DNA of 64,000 nt from Romanomermis culicivorax (GCA_963922205.1 CAWUHX010000031.1:310001-374000), one strand, 5' to 3'. Counted from the first letter of the stretch, positions 32,230-44,112 are shown. Numbers and translations are program-made. Notes: generated from the letters alone by a model not told the origin.

Positions 32230-32725
32230 CATACATATAATTGGGGGGGGGAAGTGCTAGGGAACCCCTCCCAGAAATCGTCGACCATGTGGCTAGCCAT
32301 TGGGCGACCGCCCCCAGGATTTTCCAATCCAATGGCTAGCCATATGGTAGCTGTTGGGACTTCCGTACTTTTGGTCGGAAAAATACTGAAAAATGTCAAT
32401 TTTTTGATGAAAAATGTAAATTTTCGAACAAAAAATGGTCAAAAACGTCAATTTTCTCGGCGCTTCGCGCCATAAGTACATATTTTATCATTTTTTAGAC
32501 AAAAATTACTACTTTTTGAACCGTTTTCGGACATTTTTCATGGAAAAAATCGAATTTTTTTTCCTTCAGGGACCCCTCCCCCCAAAATTTTGGGAATTAC
32601 TGACCCCCGGCCCCAAAAAAGTACTCTAACCCCCCCCCAGACCTCGGAGCTCCGTTACATGTATGCTCCCGACCCAAAAAAAGTCGCCCAACCCCCCCAG
32701 ACCTCGGGGCCTCGTTACATGTATG
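32230..32725 (+). mobile_element. hAT-like MITE, CATACATGTAA family, copy 5, with duplicated right end
   Basis: The left end is CATACATATAA and the right end TTACATGTATG at 32715-32725. The perfect 8-bp duplication aacccaag lies at 32222-32229 and 32726-32733. The last 60 bp (GACCCAAAAAAAGTCGCCCA to the end) repeats the preceding right end, whose own TTACATGTATG finishes near 32665. The outermost end is therefore the one that was mobilised. Confidence 0.85.
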
Positions 32726-32814
32726 AACCCAAGTTAAGGAGGTGAGGGTAATCATTTTCCCAGAATCCTCGAAGGACTTTCAAAAAAGCGGAAAAAACCG
32801 AAAGCTTTCATAAA

Positions 32815-33040
32815 AAAGAGGGGTTGACAAGACTTTTGTTTTGTTTGTTTAAAAAACGAAAAAATCGGAAAATTCTTGGTTCATCGGTTTTTTTGGTTTT
32901 ATTCCAAAATCAGTCGGAAACTGTTTTTTCACATCAGTCATTTTCTACACCCTTATTGGTATTATTAGTCTGTGTATCCTATATTACAAGCACAAATATA
33001 GTGGATGACTTAACACTTGCTGTAGTTTGATCACAGGCCG
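32815..33040 (+). repeat. Degenerate relative of the CAGGGTTGGCA hAT element
   Basis: GGAAAATTCTTGGTT, GGTTTTTTTGG and GGAAACTGTTTTTTCACATCAGTC match the left part of the element at 44403. No right end was found. Confidence 0.5.
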
Positions 33041-33500
33041 ATTTGAAAAGAAAAAATTGGGCCACATCTCAAATGTGTCATAGTGACCTGTAATTTGTAA
33101 TAATCTGTCAAATCAATTTCAAAACCCTCTTATCAAAAAATGAGACTTGAAAGTTGTCTGTCATTTCAGCTTTTCTGTGTTGATACAATTTTGTTGTTGG
33201 TTTCCTACGGATTTGGAATTTTTTTCTCTTTTCTTCTCCTTTCGTATGACATGTTGTCCTTTCATTTCTTTCTTCATTCATCGTTCCTTTCTTTTTATGT
33301 TCATTTCACATTATGCTGTGTTTCTTTCCTTTCTTCTATCTTGCCCAGTATTGCCGTATTCCTACCTTTATAATAAAGATTTCCTATAGCATGAAGTGAT
33401 GCAATTTCTGTAACTAGTCTACTATGAATGAGAAACCTTAGTTCCAGAAACATTTTACATAACCTTTTCCATGTACCGAAAATTCTAACAGGTTGGCCAG
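33041..33500. other. No gene recognised
   Basis: Pyrimidine-rich (33160-33370) with plus-strand hydrophobic frames that look like composition effects. Confidence 0.4.
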
Positions 33501-33610
33501 TAGGGATGCAACGGGTAGTGAATTTCCATTCGGGTTCGGGTAGTCCTATTTGATTTCTTCGGGTTCGAGTATTGATCCTAAATTTACTCGGGTTCGGGTA
33601 ATTCAATAAA
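33501..33610 (+). repeat. Solo hAT-type end (TAGGGATGCAACGGGT)
   Basis: It resembles the TIRs at 5767 and 35847 and is followed by TCGGGTTCGGGT repeats. No right end or duplication was found within the window. Confidence 0.5.
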
Positions 33611-33857
33611 CATAGGTGAACTTTTTTTTTGTATTAATGCCTTGCTGTATGCATACTTTGGGTTGTCAATGCTTCTCATATAATAAAATATTTAAATTTG
33701 TCTTTCAAGCAATGTGCTAAACTTAATGGATGAATTCCATTGATTCATTCCTAGATTTCTTACTGAGAATAAATATAAAAAAATTATTACCTAGTCTGTT
33801 GTTCGTCAAGTTTTTCAGATGCCTAGAAACTGCTTCAGTTTAATTTGAGATTTTTTA

Positions 33858-35846
33858 AAAGATAAGATAAGATAATTTATTAATTACGACAGTTAATTTT
33901 AATACAATACAAAATAAACGGAAAAGTTTAACGGTTAAATATAATTAGAAAATTAGGTTGCACCTCATCAAAAAATTCAAAATGCATTTTACTTATTTTG
34001 TTTGAAAAAATTTTTACACTGCTCGAAGACACTTCCATACTTTAACAACACGATTACAAAAGTCATATTTGAAAACCTCACGATGAAATTTATAAAGCTC
34101 TAATTTGAACGAATTTTTTGCACGATTGTTGTTGTGAACGTAAGTGAAAAATTGTTGAAAAGGTAAAATATTACAGCGTATTATATTATAGGCCTGAACA
34201 AGATCAAAGCGATGGCGTCGGAGATCAGGAGGTTCGAGGTTCAAGATGTTTAGACGCTCAAGATATGATATATTGTTGTTAGATCTGAATAGCTTTTTTG
34301 TAAATCTTCGCTGAACATTTTCAATTTTGTTGATATCAGATTGTAAGTTTGGATTCCATACAACTGTAGAATATTCAAGTATAGGACGAACATATGTGAT
34401 AAAAGTCTTTGTTAATAAATGTTTATCTCTAGATGTGAAGCTGCGCAGTACTAGGTTTGCAATACACGAGGCTTTCTTAAATAGGCTAGCACACTGAGCA
34501 GTTTGTGAGAGAGTGCCAGTAATTATAATACCGAGATCCTTTACTTGACTAACCGTAGGTAAAGTTGAATCTTTCAATGAGTAAATTTGTGTAGGGTTAT
34601 TTTTCCCAAGGTGTATGACGTTACTTTTATTTTTGGCTAGACAATCGATTTTGCATGAACCACTCAATTACTTTATTCAAATCATTTTGCAGTTGAACAA
34701 AGTTTACTGCTTTGTTAAAAAATTTTAGATCGTCAGCAAAGAGTACAAGATCATTTTGATATTGCAAGGTACACAAATCATTTATAAACATCAAAACGAG
34801 AGTAGGATCAAGAACGCTTCCTTGTGGTACACCACTTGTAACAGGCAGATAACTACGTAGATATTTCCAAACCTAGTTTGACTGCTTGATATCTTGGGCT
34901 GAGAAAAGCCATGATCCATTTTTGGCATATAAATAGGTACTCTAACATTGTTTAATTTTTTCAGTAATAAGTCAAGGGGAACAATATCAAAAGCTTTGCT
35001 GAAATCAATATAGATTACATCTAATGGTATATTTTCATCAAGTGAACGAGTCCAAATATTCCTGCAGTATAATAGTTGTAGAGAACATGATTTATTCTTC
35101 CTAAAACTATATTGTTTACTAGACAAGAGGTTTGTTATTTCAAGATAATGCACGAGGTTTTGATTTATGATTTTTTCCGTCACTTTGAGGCGACGCAACA
35201 GAGTGAAACAGGTCTATAATTTTCGATTACAATAGGGTCACCTTTCTTGAATATGGGCACTACTACAGCTTTCTGCCACAGCTCAGGAATAGATCCTGTT
35301 TTATAAGATATTTCAAAAATTGTGGATAAAGGTTCAGCGAGAACTAACTAGATATAGTTTCTTGTAGAAATAGGCACATAATTCGTCTGGTTCAGATGCA
35401 AGAGGTGGTTTTAAGACACACAAAGCTTTTATTACTGTCAAAAAATCAAATGAACAAGAGAATCCTACTGGGTGATCATATTTTTTTTAAAAATCAGCAT
35501 TAGCAGAGTTTGCTTGGGTAAAAACTGAGACAAAATAATCATTAAAAGATGCAGCTTTACTAGCATTATTCGATAAAATCGTATCACCAAACTTCAAATC
35601 AGGAATTAAAGTTCCATAGTTTCTTGTTAACATATTGGTAAAATTTTTTTATGTCTTTAGATTCCAAAAGTTTTTCTTTTTTGGACGTATTAAATTTCCT
35701 AAGTTCAAGTCTAAGTAACGGTCTGGCTCTTTTATATTCACTATGGTTTTCAGGTGTGGATAATAATTTGTATTTTTCCATAAATATAGCTTTTTCTTCT
35801 CAAGTTGAATCAAAAAAGCCGTTTTTTGGAACCCAAGGTTTACAAT
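33858..35846 (-). mobile_element. CR1/Jockey-like non-LTR retrotransposon, RT part (element N1)
   Basis: On the minus strand, frame-broken pieces give a linker (35599-35781), RT motif A VIYIDFSKAFD (35198-34791) and LFADD motif C near 34733. The C-terminal part (34667-34014) contains VKDLGIIITG, YVRPILEYSTVVWNP and NVQRRFTKKLF. The 3' end has AATAAATTATC and a TTATC microsatellite tail (about 33865-33890). Its 5' part continues beyond the hAT insertion at 35847-39207. Several frameshifts make it inactive. Confidence 0.85.
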
Positions 35847-36077
35847 TAGGGATGTGCCGGGTATCCAGATCCGGATCCGCAGACATCCGCCTAAATTTTA
35901 GGATCCGGATCCGATCCACATCCGCTAAACCAGATTTTTTTGTATCCGGATCTGTTGAACCAAATTTTTTAAGATCCGGATCCGCTGTTGTCAATGGTTA
36001 AGATCCGGTCATAATCGGATCTTTATTCATTATTATTCACATAAAATTTTGCAGTATAAGAAAACACGAAAAATTTT

Positions 36078-36094
36078 CCGGCGCTACGCGCCGC
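36078..36094. repeat. Triloop hairpin, one mismatch
   Basis: CCGGCGC-tac-GCGCCGc, preceded by AAAATTTT. The duplicate at 52949 has a perfect stem (CCGGCGC-tag-GCGCCGG). Confidence 0.6.
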
Positions 36095-37116
36095 ATTTTA
36101 TAATTCTTAGCAATACTATTTTTCTACAAATCGTGCTTTCTGGAGAAAAAATTTCCAGTAAAGGAAAAAATGTTGGCGGTCCTCCTGTATAGAGAAGGCG
36201 AATTTTGGTCCATTTCAGAACGTCAAAATCCATTTTTCCAACTTTTTTGCAACTGTAATTTTAAAGATGAAGCCGAGTTCAAATTGAGAAGCATCGTGGA
36301 ACTAATTTTCAGAAATTTCAGGTTTAACTAGAAGTTTTTCAGATTTATGAAAGTTATGAGTATATTTTCTTAATTTGTAAAATGATTATGAAGGACGGCA
36401 ACTCGAGTGCTAGATCATGGTTTTTTCAGTGTATAAAATAAATTTCTTCATACAAAGACTTTTTGGCCGATCTTTGTACAGGTACAAACAGGCTTGTACA
36501 AACTGCAATGGTAGCAAAATTATACTTGAGACAGAAATTTTTCAACAGTATCACCCTTCAAACGATTTTTGGTAGGATCATAAATTTGACCAGCACCACT
36601 GAATAGCTGTTCATAGGGGACACTTTTCGCTGTTACTAATTTAAGTTTACTTTCTGCATGAAGCAATTCCAGAGATGTTTGAGATTTAAGTTCATGCTCT
36701 AATTTGGTTTTTGAGTTGCTACGTTCATTTTTTGGCTATCTTCAAAAAAAACACAAAATTAATTCTTTAAAATTTCTATACTAGTAGCAATTTGTTCCAC
36801 AATTACTTCTATTTTCGTTATCTTCTTTTTATTTAGCCGCAATCTGCTTATATACTGCCATATGTTTCCTCTCCAAATGTTTTCTCTAACATCCAATACC
36901 ACAACCTTTTCTCTATAACTGTATCTGCATTTATTGCACTTTGCCTTTTCTTTATCATCTGGGGACTGTGAAGTAGTCCCACACTCTGCTAGTGAAAGAA
37001 AAACTTGAATCCATAATTTCTGAAAAAAGTTTCTATTTCTATTTATTTCCTTTCTGATGAAACCAATATTAATCTAAGCATGAATACAATTTAATGAATA
37101 AAAATTACTAATTAGT

Positions 37117-38872
37117 TAGTGATCGTACGGGGTCCCCGTCCCCGTAAGGATACCAGGGATCCCCGGCGTTTTCGTCCCTGTCCCCGTCCCCGGTCTAAAA
37201 AAGTCATCGGGGATTCCGTTTTTCGGGGAATTTCATTTTAGTAATGCAATTTGTCCTGTTGTGCTGGCTTATAGCTTTTAAACATGAGCACGTTATGGAT
37301 GAATGTTTGACCTTGTATTGTTTTTTCACATATTTGACTAAAACCTAGATTTTTCTAGATTATTTCCACAAAATCATTTTGTGGTTCTTTAGAATTTTCG
37401 ACTTTCGGGAAGATAACTTTTTGCATTGGGAAAATGATTAAGCGTGGGACCACAGCAGAGGTTCTTCTGTCTGAGAAAGTCATTCAATTCATTGCTGCTT
37501 GCCTATTTTAGTTTGCCTGACTGAAAACATGTTGAATTCATTGAAAAATTAGACTTTTCAGGCAGGAAATAAATATTAAAAATAGTCATTTTCTAACGAT
37601 ATAGAATATCAAAATCCAAATTTGTTCCGATGCTCTGCACTGCATTAATTACCGATCGATATCCGAGTCCAAAGTAAAATATCTATCACACTTTTTTATG
37701 ATTTATACCAATGTTTTTTTGCACTGTGCAGAACTTTTTCCACTCGTGCAAAACTTTTTTTTCAGATTTTTTGCACCTTGCAAAAAAATATTCAAGTGCG
37801 AAAAAAATTTGGTGTTTTCATATAGAAAAGATGCATTTTGGTGCATTCTAGTAGGTGCAAATCTCAAAATTTGCCGGCGCTTCGCACCCGGTTATAGATT
37901 TAATAAGCATTATCATTTATTTCCTAGCTCAGGTGCAGCTTCTGGCCTGTCTACTTTCACTTATCACAATCTATTTTCATCATTCTAAACGTATTATCTC
38001 ATGTTTTAATTAGTAATCTTCAACATTTTATCTTGATATATAATGAAGATTCACATTTTTTCCTTGACACATTTTTTGAGACGGATCAATACGTCAAGTC
38101 TAAACTGTTTGAAGCGATTGATCCTTTCTTAACGTAAAATCAATTCAAAAGCTGTATGGAAAGAGTTTTCGGACATTTCTACTCTTCTACCTCATATCAT
38201 TTCGGCCAAGTTCATGAGAGTTTGCAAATGAATTACTGGTTTTAAAATTTTTCAAATAAAAAATTTCTAGAAAGTACGAATTTTGAACAGAAAATTCGAA
38301 TGTAATTATTGAAATAAATGTTCGGAAAATTGATTTTCTAGTGTCGCTGAATGTCAATACCCGAAAAAGTTTTCCGGCGCTTGGCGCCGGAAACATTACT
38401 AATACACATTATTCCCACCTGTGGGTGGATGGGTATAATAGATATGCATAAGCGTTTATATTAACTTACAAAGTTGTGCTAGACATGGTTCTATTTTGAG
38501 CATTATTGAGTGACCCTATATGGTTTTGTATAGTGTAGGTAGTTATCGAGATCTTTTAGTCATGTCTAGGCTGATGAAGTCAGTTGAATATATTACTGAA
38601 TGAGGCAGACAATGTTGTAAGAATATTGTCATAGTTTTTAATTGATTAGGTACATACTTGACTTGAAAAATCAAGATTTGAGTTTTCTCAACTCGCATGT
38701 TTGATTGATTTCAGATTTATAATAGATTATATACAGATTTTATTGACTTCAGATAATATAAATGAGTACTCATGTAGTATTTAATGTATGTAAAAATATC
38801 TCTCCCCGTCCCCGAAAGAACGGGGAAAACTCGTCCCCGTCCCCGAAAAAATCTGTCCCCGTACGATCACTA
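37117..38872 (+). mobile_element. hAT-type non-autonomous element with CCCCGTC repeats (nested)
   Basis: The ends are TAGTGATCGTACGGGG and its inverse CCCCGTACGATCACTA, a perfect 16-bp TIR. The perfect 8-bp duplication taattagt lies at 37109-37116 and 38873-38880. Subterminal GTCCCCGTCCCCG repeats flank an AT-rich interior with no transposase and a perfect triloop hairpin (38374-38390). It is inserted into the hAT remnant 35847-39207. Confidence 0.9.
38374..38390. repeat. Triloop hairpin, canonical stem
   Basis: CCGGCGC-ttg-GCGCCGG, perfect 7-bp stem. The A/T tract lies on the left (GTTTT), as expected for the inverted orientation. Confidence 0.75.
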
Positions 38873-39207
38873 TAATTAGTACATGTCAACTATCTCAATA
38901 AACGAACACCTCAATCATTAATAATCTATTGACACCAATGAATATAAATTCATACAACTCAATTTTAGACAAATTAGACATAGTACATATACTTATTGAA
39001 AGATCCGGATCCGATCCGGATCCGTTCGGATCAGTTCCTCAAGATCCGGATCCGGATCCGCTCGGATCAGTTCCTCAAGATCCGGATCCGGATCCCGATC
39101 CGCTGAACCAAATTTTTTTGGATCCGGATTCGACCCGGATCCGCTGAATCAAATTTTTCAAGATCCGGATCCGCTGTCACCAAAAAAGTCGACCCGGCCC
39201 ATCACTA

Positions 39208-40390
39208 TTTACAATAAGGTTCAAAATTATACACTACTTGCATTATAACATAAAAAATTTTCATAAAAATCATTTGACAAGTAGAGAAAATTTTCGGTTA
39301 ATGGACTTAAGCCAAGGGTATAGATAGAGCTTCATAATCTGCATGTAAAAAGTCTAGTTTTGGAGAAGCAGATTTTGAGTACCTAGACAACATAATTTCA
39401 AAGATAACAGAATCGTGATCACTAGTAGCAAAAGGAACAGTTGTTTGTACATTACAGAGTAATAATCGGGTATTTGACAAAATAAGATCAAGAATATTAT
39501 TATTTCGAGTTGGTTTGACAACATAATTTTCAAAGCTTAATCCTGAAAGTGAGTTTAATTTTTTTTATAATATTAATAATTTTTGTCAGATTTGACCTTT
39601 CCTCATATTCACATTTATGAAGTTGTGGTAAATTAAAGTCGCCCAAAAGTATACAGGAATGATTGGCTGATAGAAATTCAATATTTGTACAGATTTGCTT
39701 CATATGTTCAATATCCGCAGAAGGGGGCCTATAGATAACAATAAACCTAATAACATTAGATTTACAAGTGAGATCAACAGCAAGGAATTCAGGTAAAGGT
39801 TCAGCGGAGACTGGGACAGAGAAGATTTTCAAACATTTCTTGAAAACAATACAAACACCGCCACCATACCTGTAATTGGGGATGAGGGTAGGGGGACCCT
39901 TCCCAACTTGGCCAACCACATACCCAACCCCCCCTCCAGTTCGGAAAAAATTGGCAAAAAATGTATGTTCTTGGCCATTTCTGGGAAAAATTTCGACTTT
40001 TTTCGACCCCCCCCCCCCCAACTGGTTGGACCTCTTACAGGTATGACCGCCACCTTTGGAACCCTGACGATCTGATCTCAAGATACAATAAGAATCATTT
40101 ATAAGTAAACAGTCTGGAATTTGACTAGACAGACATGTTTACACAACAAAAATCAAATCATATTCATAATTTTGAGGCAGAAAATGGATTTCATTTAGTT
40201 TTTTCATCAAACTACGAGCATTAAACATTGATCTTTTCACTATTTTCCTTTTGATAACGCATAAAAACAGGCCTGTATTTAGAGGGGTGCAAGATGGGGA
40301 ATTCCCTATCCTAAATTTTTTTAGATCAAAATTTTCAGCAATATCATTGCACTTATACACACCGTTTTTTTTCTCGAAGATTTTTTCCAC
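39208..40390 (-). mobile_element. Non-LTR element N1, endonuclease part
   Basis: Minus-strand frames 40390-40139 and 40081-39530 encode an apurinic-like endonuclease domain: SMFNARSLMKKLNEIHFL, YGGGVCIVFKKCLK, VIYRPPSADIEH and CILLGDFNLPQLHK. In copy B the frame continues to a NNILDLILSN and FATSDHDSV segment. It is the 5' continuation of the RT part at 33858-35846 and is interrupted by the MITE at 39865-40045. Confidence 0.85.
39865..40045 (-). mobile_element. Short hAT-like MITE, CATACCTGTAA type, inside an endonuclease frame
   Basis: The perfect TIRs are CATACCTGTAA and TTACAGGTATG. The perfect 8-bp duplication accgccac lies at 39857-39864 and 40046-40053. The 181-bp element plus 8-bp duplication adds 189 bp, a multiple of three without a stop, so the endonuclease frame reads straight through it. 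It is related to the longer CATACATGTAA family. Confidence 0.9.
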
Positions 40391-40620
40391 ATGAGAACCG
40401 GGCTGAAAAATGTTTTCTTATTTTCCAAAAATTCTCCACGTTTTTAAAAACGTTTATAATGTGGCTACGAGTGTTTTTCATGCATTTTAGTAGCATACCC
40501 AAGCATTTTGTTGTATTTGGTGTCAGGAAACTGCAAAAATCAGGAGAAAATTGAGAAAATTCTGGTTATGTTAGTCAAAATGAGCTCATGAAGAATATAT
40601 TGGTGTTCTACAGGAGCGGG
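40370..40620. repeat. Repeat also present in shortened form at 16410-16540
   Basis: It contains CTCGAAGATTTTTTCCACAT and GAGAAAATTCTGGTTATGTT with about 130 bp between them that are absent from the other copy. It overlaps the 5' end of element N1, so it may be part of that element's 5' region. Confidence 0.55.
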
Positions 40621-40720
40621 TAAAGCATGTTAACTGTACAGCATGTACATAAATTTATCCGCTATTAACATTTCTGTGGTTCCGATAAGAATAATCTAAT
40701 TTTATTCAGTTCTTGGTCTT

Positions 40721-40735
40721 CGGCGCCGAGCGCCG
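40721..40735. repeat. Triloop hairpin, 6-bp stem
   Basis: CGGCGC-cga-GCGCCG, with T and A extending the stem on either side. Followed by AAAACATTTTTGGATTTTC and a GGAAAATAAATCTCTCC block as in the module at 16581. Confidence 0.7.
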
Positions 40736-40924
40736 AAAACATTTTTGGATTTTCACCCTCCGCGTTTTCATATCCGAAAACGCTGGAAAATAAATCTCTC
40801 CGTCAGATATTCGTGAACAGAAGTTTTGCAATCGCAGTCTACAATGACGTCTTCGATTTCCATCTTCAATAAACGCAAAGGTTCACGTTGCAAACGTTCA
40901 AACAATTCCAAGCATCGAGAGAAA

Positions 40925-41575
40925 AAATTATAATAACAATAAGTTTTTATTACGTTTAAATATGAGGCAAAATAGATTAAGTAAATTCAGCGAACACATG
41001 AAATAAACAAGGCTAAACTACAGTAAATAAGGAACGTAAAGGTAATAGGGTACGCAGGTTACAAATGTAACATCTATAATGCATACCCCCTGGGAATTTC
41101 ATATTTGTAGACTTAAGTTTATCCTGAAATGAGTGCAAACTAGAGGCATTAATAACTTCACTCGGTAAGGAATTCCAAATACTAAAATATCTATTAAAAA
41201 ATCAAATTTAAAAGTTGAACTGCGAGTAAAATTTTGAATTAATTTATGATTGTATTTCCGGCGAGTGACATGGACATTTAAAGAAAAAGTTATCAAAATC
41301 TAGGTGTGATTTACCACGTATTATATTAAAGATCATACAAAGGGCAAAGGGCAATCTATACGAGTCTCAAGTTTTTGTAATTTTAACTCATTGAGTCTTT
41401 GATCATACGATAACCCAGATCTGAAGCCCATTACTCTTTTAGTGAATTTTCTCTAAATATCTTCCAAATATTGCATGTCAGCAGCAAAATGAGGGTTCCA
41501 TACTGTTGTACAATATTCCAAAATTGGGCGGACATATGTAACAAAAGCTTTAGTAAGGTTTCTTTTATTTTATAG
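40925..41575 (-). mobile_element. 3' fragment of a CR1/Jockey-like non-LTR element (N5)
   Basis: Minus-strand translation around 41560-41350 gives TYVRPILEYCTTVWNP, then RKFTKRVMGFRSGLSYDQR after an in-frame stop. This is the C-terminal region of a non-LTR reverse transcriptase. The 3' end is AT-rich near 40930. It is 5' truncated and inactive. Confidence 0.75.
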
Positions 41576-41813
41576 AAAAGAAAGACTTTAAAATCAGTGA
41601 AGAACGGAAGTAAGCCCTCTTTGCCATGGAACGATAATAAATTGAGAGACCTGATGAAAAATCTATATTTTCGGCGACATAATTGACTGTTAACGATTAG
41701 AAAATGAAACGAGCTAGCTTGGTTGATAGAAACTAATGAGCATTAAAGAGTACGTCGAAGTAGATATGCTGACGGCCGCGCCTGATAGAAAATAGTTATC
41801 ATTATACCCTACA

Positions 41814-41830
41814 CCGGCGCCAAGCGCCGG
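41814..41830. repeat. Triloop hairpin, canonical stem
   Basis: CCGGCGC-caa-GCGCCGG in a unit homologous to the tandem units at 2187-2580, followed by AAAATTTTGAG. The comparison reveals compensated stem changes. Confidence 0.75.
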
Positions 41831-42805
41831 AAAATTTTGAGATTCTGACCTTTCAAGTCCACCAAAACGCCTTTTTTCGATTTTGAATTCCCCAAAATTT
41901 TTTCCACAATGAGAACCATACCCAAAATTTTTTCCCCAACTAGAAATTTTTTTCATCAAAAGACTCCATTAGAGGAAAAAAACGGTGCTTATACATCACA
42001 ATTCCCAAATTAAATTATTATATTTAAATAATTTTGGTCAAACATAGAATTTAGCCACTAATCCAAGCACACAAACTGACTGAAAATAAGTCGTCTTTAC
42101 TGCAAAAATGATTTTCTTTTTATTCGGTAAATTCTGACAAATTTTTGGAAAATTCCACTCTTTTTTGAAAACCCTGGATAAGATACGGGCAGGGTTTTTT
42201 TGCAGAGGCCAGGTTGCAATGTGCAACTGGAAAAAATTTTGGTTGCACAGATAAATTTTTGGTTTCTCACTCAAAAATCGATAAATTTGCTCAATTTGAT
42301 CCGAAAAAATATCGCAAACTAGTTTTTTGTATTTCATTCGATCCGCGTCAGTTTTAGACATTTAAAACTCAATTTACTGACTTATGGAGAGAAAATGAAA
42401 ATAAATGAATCTTTTCACCTTTTATTTCGCAGACAGAAGGTTTGATTTCTCAGTGAACTTAATAAATTTTCAGTCGGACAAATTGAAATTCAAAAACTAG
42501 GCATGCAACTAAGAATTTGGATCTTTTAATCGGCAAATATTTATACACTCCAAATGTTTCAATCACATCAAAGTCAAAATTTTAGGAATTTTTCCACTTT
42601 ACCGGAATTTTTTGTTTTTTCCTGAAAACAACTTTTTCTGCCATTTTAACCGTTGGTGATTCCAAAAAAAATTAATCATTTCGCGCGGAAAACATTGTAC
42701 ATTAAAAATTTTCAACAGAAAATATGGAGATCTTATGTATTTAATAATCATTCCTTTTCGACAAAACATTTATTCCAAATCGACAATTCAAGCTTAAAGT
42801 GAAAT

Positions 42806-42895
42806 CCCTAAGCCTAAGCCAAAAAAGCCTAAGCCTAAGCCTAAGCCTAAGCCTAAAAAGCCTAAGCCTAAGCCTAAGCCTAAGCAAACTACTAA
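42806..42895. repeat. Interstitial GCCTAA (TTAGGC) array, copy A
   Basis: About a dozen CCTAAG hexamers, interrupted by two short A-rich stretches. The complement TTAGGC is the nematode telomere repeat. The duplicate at 59651-59712 is shorter. Confidence 0.75.
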
Positions 42896-43294
42896 TTGCT
42901 CGTGAAGTTTGTCCTTATCTTCACACAATTTAGCGATATCGTCAAAATTAAGTTCCATGTCTAAAAAAATAAAACATATTGAAACAATAGTTTCCGCGCA
43001 AAATGATTGGTTTTTTTGGAATCAGCGACCTTTAAAATGCCAGAAAAAGTTATTTTAACCCAAAAATAAAAAATTCCGGTAAAGTAGAAAATACCTAAAT
43101 TTTATAAGGACCGCATAAAATTTTTGGGAAAATGACCGATAAAATGTTAGTCTTCATCAAATTCGTCAACAAAAAATACAGGATCAAACACTAATCCATA
43201 ATATGTTGATAATTAGAACCTAGTAGCATTAACTAGATTGATCTTTTCTAATCGCGCATTGCAATAATATGAAAAATTATAAATGATTTGAAAC

Positions 43295-43640
43295 GCGGCG
43301 CGAAGCGCCGGAAAATTTTTACTTCTTTCCATTTTAGAACGCATAAAAATGCATCTCCGGACAGAAAACCCTATCACCTAATCAAAAGAGCAGTCAGGCC
43401 TCAAGTTGCACTGTGCAACTCGGCAGGGAAAATTTGGTTGGACGCCCGAAATTTGGTTTCTGTGTGCGAAAAAAAAACCCCTGGATACGGGTATTTCCCG
43501 GGCAGGAAATCCAATAACTTAATCAAAAGGGCAGTCAGGCTTCGAATTGCGCTGTGCAACTCGACGGAGAATAATATTTGGTTGGTTGCAGTTTGCGCAG
43601 CACAAACTTAGTTTGCCGTGTGCAGAAAAAGCCTGATGTC
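43295..43640. repeat. Hairpin-led repeat with internal CAGTCAGGC units
   Basis: It begins with GCGGCGC-gaa-GCGCCGG and AAAATTTTT, then a CATCTCCGGACAGAAAA block and AATCAAAAGAGCAGTCAGGC, which recurs as AATCAAAAGGGCAGTCAGGC near 43514. It is homologous to the left arm of the foldback at 49591-50122. Confidence 0.6.
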
Positions 43641-44007
43641 GGATCCAAGAAATTATTGTAACGTTTACAGTTACTTTCACTAAATATTCCTGCGCAAACA
43701 CAATTGAAATTTCAAACTTCGAAAATAATAAATTTGTTGTATACTGAGTTACTCTATGTGTCAATTCATAATCCAAATATTCATGATTCTGTGATACAGC
43801 TCTGATCAACAAATAGCATTGATAAAACAAGTCTGACACGCCAAAAAAAAGTTGGAAATCCGAAACAAGTTACTGTGATCTGAGAAGTACATTTTTTCCA
43901 GGCATCGTCAGCATCACTCATGACAGCAGCAGCGTTTTTTTTTTGTGCCAAAACATGGTTTTTGGCACATAAAAATTCGAAATGGCACAAAAAATTTTGA
44001 GCGTTTG

Positions 44008-44026
44008 TGCCAATCGGCACAAAATT
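44008..44026. repeat. Palindrome TTGTGCCAATCGGCACAAA
   Basis: A near-perfect inverted repeat in a tract of TGGCAC/GTGCCA motifs (43940-44035). A similar tract is at 48850-48905. Confidence 0.6.
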
Positions 44027-44096
44027 TTTGGCTGTTCCAAACATTAAATTTCCTTACTTTTTAGACGATTTAGAGGCCGAAAATGCAAAAAATTTT

Positions 44097-44112
44097 CGGC
44101 GCTTCCGCGCCG
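44097..44112. repeat. Hairpin variant with 4-nt loop
   Basis: CGGCGC-ttcc-GCGCCG, preceded by AAAAATTTT. In the duplicate at 60926 the loop is tttc. Confidence 0.65.

Larger units (their letters stand above)
35847..39207 (-). mobile_element. hAT transposon remnant with BED finger and hAT C-terminal domain
   Basis: The TIRs TAGGGATGTGCCGGGT and, reversed, TAGTGATGGGCCGGGT match 14/16. The perfect 8-bp duplication tttacaat lies at 35839-35846 and 39208-39215. Both ends carry GGATCCG repeats. On the minus strand, about 37000-36850 reads VWDYFTV…AKCNKC… and, after a frameshift, KHLERKHMAVYKQ, a BED-type zinc finger. About 36640-36530 reads VPYEQLFSGAGQIYDP… then KNRLKGDTVEKFLSQV and a stop, typical of the hAT dimerisation domain. 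The catalytic core is missing. It is inserted into non-LTR element N1 and itself holds the element 37117-38872. Confidence 0.9.

Noticed and set aside
33140..33389. Hydrophobic plus-strand frames as membrane proteins
   Set aside because: They arise from a pyrimidine-rich tract, since T-rich codons give Phe/Leu/Ser. No start context or homologue.
42806..42895. GCCTAA array as a Pro-Lys repeat protein
   Set aside because: The flanking frame closes quickly and A-tract interruptions shift the frame. A simple or telomere-like repeat fits better.
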